A DNA stretch of 7,146 nucleotides from Planctomycetaceae bacterium (GCA_009783865.1 WRCR01000205.1:1-7146); one strand, 5' to 3'; numbered from the stretch's first letter, positions 1-6,193 are shown. Program-made: numbers and translations. Notes: generated by a model not told the origin, from the sequence alone.

Positions 1-792
1 GAAGTATTTACCTGTTCGCCCGAAGCCGGTTGCGATTTCATCGGTTATCAAAAGTACATCGTATTCATTGCACAACCGGCGGATTTCATTCAGATAAGCC
101 GGATGATAAAACCGCATACCGCCTGCTCCCTGCACTATCGGCTCAAGGATGAAAGCAGCGGTTTCTGCACTGTGTTCAGCAAATAATTTTTCAAGTTGCT
201 GAATATCGCTGCGGAATTCTTCGGAATCGTCATTGCCGTCAAACTGAACGGCAGGACGTTTCGCAAAAACCTGCCGCGGCAGGATACCGCTGAAAAGTTT
301 GTGCATGCCGTTGATAGGGTCGCAAACCGACATCGCACCGAGAGTATCGCCGTGATAACCGCCGCGGAAAGACATCAACTTCGCTTTTGCCGTATTACCG
401 GTTGCCTGCTGAAATTGTATCGCGGTCTTGATTGCAACTTCGACCGATACCGAACCTGAATCCGCAAAGAAAATTTTATCCATGCTTTTCGGAGCGGCAG
501 CAAGGATTTTTTTCGCTAATTCAACCGCCGGTCGATGCGTGATTCCCCCGAACATAACGTGCGGCAATGTTTCCAACTGCTGCCGAACCGCACTCTCAAT
601 AACCGGATGCCGATAGCCGTGAATCGCACACCACCACGAAGACATGCCGTCAATCAGTTCCTTTCCGTCTTCTGTGAAAAGAGTACATCTTTCGGCGGAC
701 TTCACCGCAATGACCGGATGCGGGTCTGTCGCCGAAGTGTACGGATGCCAAATATGCGAGTGGTCGAATTGCAAAATATCTTCAATGGTCAT
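1..792 (-). CDS. bioA: Adenosylmethionine-8-amino-7-oxononanoate aminotransferase (BioA), C-terminus cut by window edge
   Basis: BioA is a PLP enzyme of biotin synthesis. It moves the amino group of S-adenosylmethionine to 8-amino-7-oxononanoate (KAPA) to give 7,8-diaminononanoate (DAPA), in the cytoplasm. The first 264 codons are open with no frameshift. The N-terminus has the family signature HIWHPYTS (residues about 13-20). Next come the substrate-pocket SSWW (51-54), the phosphate-binding ADSGSVSVE (110-118), GYHGDTLGAMS (145-155), EPIVQGAGGMR, and DEIATGFGRTG with the pyridine-binding Asp251. The catalytic Lys (about residue 274 in the E. coli enzyme) and the last 160 or so residues lie beyond the window. 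The ATG at 792 was chosen because it gives the canonical N-terminus. It lies inside the end of bioD (11-nt overlap), with a weak GGGAAAG about 5 nt upstream, so translation is probably coupled to bioD. Confidence 0.96.
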   Translation of the reverse strand, partial: MTIEDILQFDHSHIWHPYTSATDPHPVIAVKSAERCTLFTEDGKELIDGMSSWWCAIHGYRHPVIESAVRQQLETLPHVMFGGITHRPAVELAKKILAAAPKSMDKIFFADSGSVSVEVAIKTAIQFQQATGNTAKAKLMSFRGGYHGDTLGAMSVCDPINGMHKLFSGILPRQVFAKRPAVQFDGNDDSEEFRSDIQQLEKLFAEHSAETAAFILEPIVQGAGGMRFYHPAYLNEIRRLCNEYDVLLITDEIATGFGRTGKYF

Positions 793-1510
793 TCATTCTT
801 TCCCAAACCGGAGCGAGTATTTTTGCCGCAGTGTTCCAAGCGGCAATATCCTTTTTCTCAAAGAACGGTACTTCGGCAAGAACCGGCACTCCGCTAAATT
901 TTTCGATGACTGCAATGTTATCTTTGCGTATAACATCGAAGTCACCGCTTGCACTTTGTTCCGTTATACAGTTGGAAATCAATCCGATAACCGGTATATT
1001 TCTGCGGCACAGTTCTGATAACGACAGTAAAACATGATTGATACAGCCGATCCTGTTCGCAAACACCAACAAAACCGGCAGCAGCGTCTGCTGTATTAAA
1101 TCAAGATTTGCGTCGTTGTCATTCAGCGGAACATACAAACCTCCTGCCGGTTCAAGCAGTGCAAAATAACCGTCCTGCTGCAATTTTTCAATTTCGTTCA
1201 GGATTTCTTCAACACGGATTTCTTTTCCTTCAAGACGCGCAGAAAGGTGAGGCGAACACGGTATCGAAAACCGGTAAAACACTTCTATGCGAACATCGGT
1301 TAGCGGCGGAACTTGGTCTGCTATAGCACTTTTATAGACCGCTGCATCTTCCGCAGCAGTCAAAGTATTAAAAGCAGGAACACCCGTTTGTACCGGTTTA
1401 ACAGCGGCAACCTTCAGTCCTTGCAGCAAACCGGCACGGAACAAGGCAGCGGTAATAACGGTTTTGCCGATGTCAGTGTCCGTTCCGGTGATGAAACAGC
1501 CGTTGTACAT
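782..1510 (-). CDS. bioD: ATP-dependent dethiobiotin synthetase (BioD)
   Basis: BioD closes the ureido ring of dethiobiotin from 7,8-diaminononanoate (DAPA), CO2 and ATP, the step after BioA. The protein has 242 residues, slightly longer than the usual 220-230. It shows the P-loop GTDTDIGKT (9-17, Lys16), KPVQTG (38-43), the Mg/ATP-side Asp in AAEDAAVY (Asp55), CSPHLSARLEG (85-95), and LEPAGGLYVPL, where Glu120 matches the conserved acidic residue of the E/GAGG motif. The start at 1510 gives a family-typical N-terminus only eight residues before the P-loop. There is no Shine-Dalgarno sequence upstream; the bases before the ATG are the left inverted repeat of an IS relic. The gene ends in MNDH and a TGA inside the bioA start region. 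It is probably transcribed with bioA from the promoter at 1576-1604. I saw no convincing BirA or BioR operator. Confidence 0.95.
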   Translation of the reverse strand: MYNGCFITGTDTDIGKTVITAALFRAGLLQGLKVAAVKPVQTGVPAFNTLTAAEDAAVYKSAIADQVPPLTDVRIEVFYRFSIPCSPHLSARLEGKEIRVEEILNEIEKLQQDGYFALLEPAGGLYVPLNDNDANLDLIQQTLLPVLLVFANRIGCINHVLLSLSELCRRNIPVIGLISNCITEQSASGDFDVIRKDNIAVIEKFSGVPVLAEVPFFEKKDIAAWNTAAKILAPVWERMNDH

Positions 1511-1512
1511 AA

Positions 1513-1528
1513 TAAACTTGTTCGGAAA
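1513..1528 (+). repeat. Left terminal inverted repeat of IS relic
   Basis: TAAACTTGTTCGGAAA, paired with the right repeat at 1950-1965. It sits three bases from the bioD start codon and fills the place where the bioD ribosome site should be. Confidence 0.7.
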
Positions 1529-1575
1529 TGTTACTTTAGCGAAATAGGTATCGTTTTATTCCACTAGTGTGCGGC

Positions 1576-1604
1576 ATTCTATCACAATTCACTTTCCCGG
1601 TCAA
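1576..1604 (-). promoter_or_regulatory. Sigma70-type promoter for bioD-bioA
   Basis: Read on the minus strand, TTGACC (1604-1599) and TAGAAT (1581-1576) are separated by exactly 17 bp. Each hexamer differs from consensus at one position. Transcription would start near 1569, leaving a leader of roughly 60 nt before the bioD ATG at 1510. The -35 box overlaps the AAGGAG ribosome site (1603-1608) of the transposase relic on the other strand. It therefore lies between the left inverted repeat and the transposase start, so it may be an outward-facing promoter supplied by the insertion sequence. Being a sequence match only, it needs transcript data to be certain. Confidence 0.65.
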
Positions 1605-1614
1605 GGAGATTATT

Positions 1615-1966
1615 GTGGAACGTTGGCACCGTGCTTTTACCAAAAACGACACAGAATTTAAGGAACTCTTCGGAGTCAAGAAGGAAATCTTTCAAGAAAT
1701 GCTCGCCATTTTGACCGCCGTATGCCGCGAGCGGCACCAAAAAGGAGGACGGCGGTCATCACTCAGCGCGGCGGAGCAGAAGTTGTTTAACAGCGAACTG
1801 CCGCAGGAGCGGATTTGTCATTGAAAACATCAATGCAAAGATTAAAACCTTCCAAATCATGAGTGAAAGGTATCGAAACAGACGAAAAAGGCATATGTTG
1901 AGAATGAATCTTGTCTGTTGCTATATTGAACAAAGAAATACTATTGTAGTTTCCGAACAAATTTAA
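1615..1966 (+). pseudogene. IS5-like transposase remnant, internally deleted and frameshifted
   Basis: A GTG at 1615 follows AAGGAG (1603-1608) at 6 nt and opens a frame beginning VERWHRAFTKND. This frame holds LFGVKKEIFQEMLAIL and KGGRRSSLSAAEQ, which match the N-terminal helix-turn-helix region of IS5-type DDE transposases. After SAAEQKLF the frame passes directly to NSELPQERI and stops at 1822-1824. In the +1 frame from 1811, the sequence FVIENINAKIKTF, IMSERYRNRRKRH and LRMNLVCCYIEQ runs to TAA at 1964-1966; this is the C-terminal end of the same family. The middle 150 or so residues with the catalytic acidic residues are missing, and a small indel near 1811 breaks the join. An open frame also extends upstream to a GTG at 1567, but 1615 has the ribosome site. 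No function is expected. Confidence 0.82.
1950..1965 (-). repeat. Right terminal inverted repeat of IS relic
   Basis: On the minus strand this reads TAAATTTGTTCGGAAA, one mismatch from the left repeat. It overlaps the TAA stop (1964-1966) of the residual transposase frame. Confidence 0.7.
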
Positions 1967-2026
1967 TATAAAAAGGAAACCGGCTTGGACAAAGGTTCGG
2001 TGATTGAAACATATTAGCCATTTGCA

Positions 2027-2140
2027 CGGAGTACCGCCTACACTTGCGGCTCTTGATTTTAACCGGAGTACCGGTCTAAATATCGGCGGGTTATCACCCG
2101 CGGCTCGTATTGTTTTCACGCAATCTTGCGATTGCGGCTC
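2027..2140. repeat. Cluster of small hairpin repeats (REP-like) between the IS relic and the aminotransferase gene
   Basis: This is the densest structured part of the 274-bp gap between the IS relic and the aminotransferase gene; no credible gene is present. Seen directly: CGG-AGTA-CCG at 2027-2036 and again inside ACCGG-AGTA-CCGGT at 2062-2075; GCGGGT-TATC-ACCCGC at 2086-2101; CGCAATC-TTGC-GATTGCG at 2119-2136. The heptamer GCGGCTC occurs three times (2046-2052, 2100-2106, 2134-2140), so on the minus strand units begin GAGCCGC, two of them running straight into a hairpin. The 23 bp at 2084-2106 recurs at 3763-3785 on the opposite strand. This looks like an array of small interspersed palindromes; function unknown. 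Confidence 0.6.
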
Positions 2141-2172
2141 TCTTTGGGCGGAAGTTTTTTAGCGGGGGCACT

Positions 2173-2200
2173 CTGACATTTTATAAAAAGGGAGTATAAT
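2173..2200 (+). promoter_or_regulatory. Sigma70-type promoter for the AlaC-like aminotransferase
   Basis: CTGACA (2173-2178) and a perfect TATAAT (2195-2200) are separated by 16 bp. A second overlapping TATAAT lies at 2200-2205. Transcription would begin near 2207, giving a leader of about 40 nt before the ATG at 2245. It lies just downstream of the hairpin repeat cluster and outside the IS relic. Confidence 0.65.
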
Positions 2201-2244
2201 ATAATCGGTATTGTTTTACGGATTACTTTCACCATATCGAAAAC

Positions 2245-3528
2245 ATGTCTTCAGACAAAAACATTCCAGACGAACAGAGCAGCGGTATTATTCACGAAGA
2301 AAATACTGCCGATGACCAACTTGCGGAAAATTCCAAGCCGTTCACTATCAATGTATCGGAACGGGTAAAGCGTTTGCCGCCGTATCTCTTTGCGCAACTC
2401 AATAAACTCAAATATGAGAAGCGGCAAACCGGTGCCGATGTTATCGACCTCGGAATGGGAAGTCCCAGCGACCCGCCGTCTAAACTTGTCATTGATAAAC
2501 TGATTGAAACGGTACAAAATCCGAGAGTTCACGCCTACAGCAACAATCGCGGGCTGCCGCAACTTCGCCGTGAAGTTGCCGCTAGATACCTGAAGTATTA
2601 CGGCGTGCGTCTCGACCCTGAAGCGGAGACCATTGTCACCATCGGTTCAAAAGAAGGGCTGTCGCACTTGTGTCTTGCCCTGCTCGGTTCAGGCGATAAT
2701 GTGATTGTACCGTCTCCGTATTTTCCTGCGCATTTCCATGCTCCGATGTTAGCGTCCGGCAATGTACTGCTGCTCGATGCAACAAAGCCGGAGAAATTTT
2801 TGTCCAACATTTCGGAGACCTGTCAAAAGTTGTTTCCGAAACCGAAACTGCTCTTGCTGAATTATCCGCATAATCCAACGGCAACTGTCGTGGAACAGGA
2901 ATTTTACGCAGACGTTGTCAAGTTAGCAAAACGCTACGGCTTTATAGTTGTCAGCGATATGGCATACGCCGATATTTGCTTTGACGGATACAAGGCACCG
3001 AGTTTTCTTTCGGTTCCGGGAGCGAAAGAGGTCGGCGTTGAAACAACGACAATGAGCAAGGGCTACAACATGGCGGGCTGGCGTGTCGGATATTGCTGCG
3101 GCAATGCCGAGATAGTGCGGGCATTGGCAACGATTAAGACGTACTATGATTACGGCATCTTTTCGGCGATACAGATAGCGGCGATTTCGGCAATTCGGCA
3201 CACTGACCGGGATGTTGAGGCGCAGGCGATGGTATATCAAAAACGCCGCGATGTATTATGTTCCGGCTTGGAACGCATCGGCTGGAATGTTGTGAAGCCG
3301 AAAGCGTCAATGTTTGTTTGGCAGCAGGTTCCGCCGGAATGGCAGAAGAAAATGTCCACGTTTGATTTCGCAATGAAGTTGTTGCAGGAAGCAAACGTGG
3401 TAGTTAGTCCGGGCAGTGCTTTCGGCGAAGCAGGCGAAGGGTATATGCGGCTTGCGTTAGTCGAAAAGGAAGACCGGCTGCGGCAGGCGGTTCGTCAAAT
3501 CGGACGGGTATTGAAAGAAAAATCGTAA
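2245..3528 (+). CDS. alaC: PLP-dependent class I/II aminotransferase, AlaC-like (glutamate-pyruvate transaminase family)
   Basis: It probably transfers an amino group between glutamate and pyruvate (alanine formation) in the cytoplasm. The fold is aminotransferase class I/II, and the closest family I recognise is E. coli AlaC. From residue 43 it matches AlaC closely: RLPPYLF, IDLGMGSPSDPP (67-78), YSNNRGLPQLR, IVTIGSKEGLSHL (130-142), NYPHNPTA (Asn210), SDMAYADI (Asp238, Tyr241), TMSKGYNMAGWRVG with the PLP lysine Lys272, KPKASMFVW (351-359), VSPGSAFGE, and the carboxylate-binding Arg402 in YMRLAL. All key residues are present. The first 40 or so residues are an acidic, polar extension without signal-peptide character, about 29 residues longer than E. 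coli AlaC. There is no strong ribosome site before the ATG at 2245. LL-diaminopimelate aminotransferase is a related alternative; substrate cannot be fixed from sequence. It appears monocistronic. Confidence 0.85.
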   Translation: MSSDKNIPDEQSSGIIHEENTADDQLAENSKPFTINVSERVKRLPPYLFAQLNKLKYEKRQTGADVIDLGMGSPSDPPSKLVIDKLIETVQNPRVHAYSNNRGLPQLRREVAARYLKYYGVRLDPEAETIVTIGSKEGLSHLCLALLGSGDNVIVPSPYFPAHFHAPMLASGNVLLLDATKPEKFLSNISETCQKLFPKPKLLLLNYPHNPTATVVEQEFYADVVKLAKRYGFIVVSDMAYADICFDGYKAPSFLSVPGAKEVGVETTTMSKGYNMAGWRVGYCCGNAEIVRALATIKTYYDYGIFSAIQIAAISAIRHTDRDVEAQAMVYQKRRDVLCSGLERIGWNVVKPKASMFVWQQVPPEWQKKMSTFDFAMKLLQEANVVVSPGSAFGEAGEGYMRLALVEKEDRLRQAVRQIGRVLKEKS

Positions 3529-3540
3529 AATGGTGATTCA

Positions 3541-3598
3541 TTTTTTACTGTTTTTTGACAAATTTTACGTTTTTTGCAGATTTTGCCCTTGCAATTTT
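3541..3598 (+). promoter_or_regulatory. Phased T-tracts upstream of the DUF1559 promoter
   Basis: T or AT tracts start at 3541, 3551, 3561, 3570, 3581 and 3593, that is at steps of 9-12 bp, close to one helical turn. Such phasing is known to bend DNA and, upstream of a promoter, can act like an UP element. The run covers the gap after the aminotransferase gene and leads into the promoter at 3589-3616. No clear GC-rich terminator for the aminotransferase gene is seen here. The regulatory role is inferred. Confidence 0.35.
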
Positions 3599-3616
3599 GC
3601 CGAAATCAAGTATAAC
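3589..3616 (+). promoter_or_regulatory. Candidate promoter for the DUF1559 gene cluster
   Basis: TTGCAA (3589-3594) and TATAAC (3611-3616) are spaced by 16 bp. The -10 matches consensus at five of six positions, the -35 at four. It would leave a leader of about 50 nt before the ATG at 3675. A better -35-like TTGACA at 3555-3560 has no matching -10 at a proper distance. Confidence 0.5.
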
Positions 3617-3660
3617 ACACGTGCTAGTTTCGTAGATATATTGTTTATTTTTCAATTTTT

Positions 3661-3666
3661 AAGGAG
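3661..3666 (+). promoter_or_regulatory. Ribosome binding site fixing the start of the first DUF1559 gene
   Basis: AAGGAG lies 8 nt before the ATG at 3675. It matters because the usual short prepilin leader is not found here: there is no ATG or GTG in frame between the repeat at 3763-3785 and the prepilin motif, so translation must start upstream and read through the repeat. The leader (3636-3677) closely resembles the one before the third gene (6241-6283), including GTTTATTTTT and AAGGAGTTTT. Confidence 0.8.
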
Positions 3667-3674
3667 TTTTTTAA

Positions 3675-4994
3675 ATGCAAAGTATTATGACTCTCGTTTG
3701 TTCGATCGTTTCCGCAATCACGGAAGGCGTAAATTTAGAGAATTTGAGGGGGGGAGAATTAAGAGCGGCGGGTGATAACCCGTCGTCTGTAAATGACGCT
3801 AAGAGAGCATTTACTCTCGTTGAACTTCTCGTCGTTGTCGCTATTATCGGCGTTCTCATCGCATTGCTCTTGCCCGCTGTTCAAGCCGCTCGTGAAGCCG
3901 CAAGAAGAATGCAGTGTTCAAACAATGTCAAACAGTTGTCACTTTCCTTGCACAACTACCACGATGTCCAGGGTTTCTTCCCTGCCGGAGCGCAAAGAAA
4001 CTTCAGGCGGCTCGGCACTACGGCAGTAGTAGATGTCGAACCGATGGACAACGTCGTTGGAGCGCGGTTATCCGGTTTTATCGCCCTTTTGCCGTATAAC
4101 GAACAGTCCGCCCTTTATGACAAAATCAATTCCAACGACTATGCGTATGCGTGGAACGATTCCTCGCCGGTAGTTTCGGGCGGACTCACCAAGAACGACG
4201 GTACTATTTCTCTTGATTCCAATGTACAAGGTGTCAACAATCCGGTGGTAACCCGTTTGGCGGCACTTTTCTGCCCCTCCGACAACAGAGCGTACGTATC
4301 AACCGATACTATGACCGGTCGTACGAGTTACCGTTTCTGCTACGGTGATTTCCCGGTCTATATGTCTGCCGATTTGACTACAAAATTGACTACCCGCGGT
4401 GCTATGGGAATCAACGGCTGGATGAACATGAGCGGCTTGAAGGACGGAACAAGCAACACCGCTGTTTTTAGCGAGCGTGTTATCTCCACCGGTACGTACG
4501 ACCGAGACATTCGCGGGGCGCACATTCAGGCGACCATTAATGCCACTGGTGCAACTACAGCGATAAATACTTTCGGAACCGAAGGTAGGATGTTCACCGT
4601 TAATGGGAACGGTCTTGGCGGCTGGCGTTGGGGTGACGGTCGTATAAGTATGACCGGTTTCCTGACGATTTACCAGCCGAATGCGGTTTGCACCGACCGT
4701 AGGTCAGACAGCGGTACAGCGACAAACAATAATACCGGTAGCGGCTTTAGGTCGGCAATAACGGCTTCGAGTAACCATAGCGGCGGTGTTCAGGTTGGAC
4801 TGGGAGACGGTTCGGTGCGTTTCATTTCCGACACGATAGACAACGGCGGCTGTACCGCTAAGGGTACGGGGCTGGTTGCGGCAGGTACAACTGCTTGGGC
4901 GAAAGACGGCAAAATCACCGAAAATGGCATGAGCCGTTTAGGCGTATGGGGTGCCTTAGGTACCCGCGACGGCGGCGAAAACACCACGCTGTAG
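3675..4994 (+). CDS. DUF1559 prepilin-like protein with an unusually long leader (gene 1 of 3)
   Basis: A pseudopilin-like surface or secretion-associated protein of the DUF1559 family, 439 residues; exact role unknown, as for most of this family. The type IV prepilin motif is A45-FTLVE, with Glu50 at position +5 of the mature protein, followed by a hydrophobic helix (46-67) and PAVQAAREAARRMQCSNN (67-84). KDGTSNT lies at 256-262. The C-terminus has the H-X9-DG motif (His368, Asp378-Gly379) and ends GVWGALGTRDGGENTTL, followed by tandem stops TAG TAA. The start at 3675 is supported by a strong ribosome site. The 45-residue leader is much longer than the 7 and 9 residues of its neighbours and includes a seven-G run (3748-3754) and a copy of the palindromic repeat. 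Prepilin peptidase should remove all of it. More distant from genes 2 and 3 than they are from each other. Confidence 0.9.
   Translation: MQSIMTLVCSIVSAITEGVNLENLRGGELRAAGDNPSSVNDAKRAFTLVELLVVVAIIGVLIALLLPAVQAAREAARRMQCSNNVKQLSLSLHNYHDVQGFFPAGAQRNFRRLGTTAVVDVEPMDNVVGARLSGFIALLPYNEQSALYDKINSNDYAYAWNDSSPVVSGGLTKNDGTISLDSNVQGVNNPVVTRLAALFCPSDNRAYVSTDTMTGRTSYRFCYGDFPVYMSADLTTKLTTRGAMGINGWMNMSGLKDGTSNTAVFSERVISTGTYDRDIRGAHIQATINATGATTAINTFGTEGRMFTVNGNGLGGWRWGDGRISMTGFLTIYQPNAVCTDRRSDSGTATNNNTGSGFRSAITASSNHSGGVQVGLGDGSVRFISDTIDNGGCTAKGTGLVAAGTTAWAKDGKITENGMSRLGVWGALGTRDGGENTTL
3763..3785 (+). repeat. Palindromic repeat copy inside the leader of the first DUF1559 gene
   Basis: The 23 bp contain CGGGT-GATA-ACCCG and match the reverse complement of 2084-2106 at 21 of 23 positions. 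In the gene's frame the copy contributes the peptide RAAGDNP. The sequence flanking the 23 bp does not resemble the flank of the other copy, so this looks like a short mobile palindrome rather than a larger shared block. Confidence 0.75.
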
Positions 4995-5008
4995 TAAATT
5001 GCATACTA

Positions 5009-5038
5009 AAGAGGCGGGCGGCTTTAGCCCCCGCTCTT
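5009..5038 (+). repeat. Stem-loop between DUF1559 genes 1 and 2
   Basis: The arms AAGAG, CGGG, GGC pair with GCC, CCCG, CTCTT around a TTTA loop: 12 bp with two single-base bulges (5014 and 5019). It begins 15 bp after the first stop codon. There is no T-run after it, so it is not a typical rho-independent terminator. It may instead be an mRNA-stabilising hairpin or a member of the local palindromic repeat family (on the minus strand it begins AAGAGCGGG, like the other copies' GAGC-G). Confidence 0.6.
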
Positions 5039-5086
5039 AACATTTCATTCATTAAGACAATAAAAAAAATACAAAGGAATACTACA

Positions 5087-6193
5087 ATGAAAATAAATTA
5101 TAAAGCGTTTACGCTAGTCGAACTTCTCGTAGTCATTGCAATTATCGGAGTTCTAATTGCATTACTTTTGCCTGCCGTTCAAGCCGCTCGTGAAGCCGCA
5201 AGAAGAATGCAGTGCAGCAACAACATGAAGCAGTACTTGATTGGGATTCACAACTACCACGATGTCAACAACGCATTGCCGTCAAGGAACTGGCGAATGA
5301 CATTCAAAAAGGATGACGGTTCTTTAGGAACCTCCTCGAGTTGGGGTACTCTCGGTCCGCTGCTCCCCTATCTCGAAATGCAGCCGAGATACGATGCCCT
5401 CATGTCTCATGTTTTTGCTGCTGCTGACACATCGTTTAGCGGTGACGTAAATATACCGGCAACACAAGGTTTTATTTCGGTTATAGCGTGTCCTTCAAAT
5501 GTCAACGTGCTGGTTGCCAGCACCACGAGAGCCAAGGGCAGCCATGCGATTTCCATCGGCGATGTTATAAATACCGATGTATCAGGAAATGATGCCCCAG
5601 GAACCGCAGAAAGGGCGATTTTCGTTGTCAACCAATGGAAAAAATTATCTGCCGTTATGGACGGAACAAGCAATACACTAGCGCGTTCGGAACTAAATAC
5701 GTTTGACACTGAGACATCGCGTAAAGTAACAGAGTCAGGAACAAACGGTGTCGGCACCGGGTTGCAGACCACTCCGATAACGCTGTGCTTTGCAACGGTG
5801 GACCCGATTGACAGAAAAGTGATTAAAGCAACAAGCAGAGGGAATAATGTTGCCGATCCGGACACTTACGATGCCCATCGCGGTCGTATACCTTTCTATC
5901 ACCATACTACTTACGTCGGATTTAACACGGTTCTTCCGCCGAATTCGCCGAACTGCTACAGCGGCAATCGAAACAGTTGGGGAGTGCTTTCTGCGGCAAG
6001 CAACCACAGCGGCGGCGTAAATGCCTTCTTTTTGGACGGCAGCGGGCGGTTTATTTCTGATACGATTAACTGTGTAACCTCGCCGTTGCCGACGGGATTG
6101 ACAGTGCCGGGACAGGTTGTCTACGGCAAGAGTGCTTTCGGCGTTTGGGGTGCGCTTGGCAGCGCAAACGGCGGCGAAAGTGTGACGCTGTAG
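5087..6193 (+). CDS. DUF1559 prepilin-like protein (gene 2 of 3)
   Basis: A complete 368-residue member of the same pilin-like family; precise role unknown. The leader is short (MKINYKA), cleavage is expected before Phe8, and Glu12 is the +5 glutamate. A hydrophobic helix of about 20 residues and PAVQAAREAARRMQCSNN follow. The central part carries MDGTSNTLARSE (191-202). The C-terminal H-X9-DG motif is His307 with Asp317-Gly318, and the protein ends FGVWGALGSANGGESVTL. The ATG at 5087 was chosen because it follows AAAGGA (5073-5078) by 8 nt and gives the same short leader type as gene 3. The frame stays open upstream to 4895, but that part overlaps gene 1 and is basic, non-pilin sequence. Spacing to gene 1 is 92 nt. 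No clear separate promoter, so it may be co-transcribed. Confidence 0.92.
   Translation: MKINYKAFTLVELLVVIAIIGVLIALLLPAVQAAREAARRMQCSNNMKQYLIGIHNYHDVNNALPSRNWRMTFKKDDGSLGTSSSWGTLGPLLPYLEMQPRYDALMSHVFAAADTSFSGDVNIPATQGFISVIACPSNVNVLVASTTRAKGSHAISIGDVINTDVSGNDAPGTAERAIFVVNQWKKLSAVMDGTSNTLARSELNTFDTETSRKVTESGTNGVGTGLQTTPITLCFATVDPIDRKVIKATSRGNNVADPDTYDAHRGRIPFYHHTTYVGFNTVLPPNSPNCYSGNRNSWGVLSAASNHSGGVNAFFLDGSGRFISDTINCVTSPLPTGLTVPGQVVYGKSAFGVWGALGSANGGESVTL

Larger units (their letters stand above)
1509..1969 (+). mobile_element. Decayed IS5-like insertion sequence with both inverted repeats
   Basis: About 460 bp is bounded by inverted repeats and holds only the two ends of a transposase gene. 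Left end 1509-1528 and the reverse complement of 1950-1969 agree at 18 of 20 positions; the core of 16 bp (1513-1528 against 1950-1965) agrees at 15. The right repeat overlaps the transposase stop codon, as is common in compact insertion sequences. The central DDE catalytic part is absent, so the element cannot move by itself, though it could in principle be moved by a full-length relative. I could not fix the exact outer boundary or a target-site duplication. Assignment to IS5 (DDE_Tnp_4 type) rests on remembered family motifs. Confidence 0.7.

Noticed and set aside
1511..1620. Biotin repressor (BirA or BioR) operator before bioD
   Set aside because: I looked for the TTGTAAAC/GGTTTACA and TTATCTATAA type sites and found no acceptable match.
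1787..2119. 110-codon open frame on the minus strand
   Set aside because: It runs through the transposase relic and the hairpin cluster. Its only similarity to gene 1 (RAAGDNP) comes from the shared palindromic repeat, not from a gene.
2027..2140. CRISPR-like array
   Set aside because: The repeated units are only 7-14 bp, irregularly spaced and palindromic, with no uniform spacers and no cas genes nearby.
3530..3775. 81-codon open frame after the aminotransferase gene
   Set aside because: It is a low-complexity Phe-rich translation of the T-tracts and overlaps gene 1 in another frame; no ribosome site.
5009..5038. Rho-independent terminator after DUF1559 gene 1 (likewise 6211-6231 after gene 2)
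   Set aside because: The stems are good, but neither is followed directly by a T-run, so I list them as hairpin repeats.
4895..5086. Upstream extension of DUF1559 gene 2 to an ATG at 4895
   Set aside because: It overlaps the end of gene 1, lacks a ribosome site and gives a basic non-pilin sequence; 5087 has a good site and the expected short leader.
5407..5865. Antisense frame in DUF1559 gene 2, with a similar one at 6772-7065 in gene 3
   Set aside because: The two resemble each other only because the sense genes are duplicates with shared codons; no start signal or known domain.
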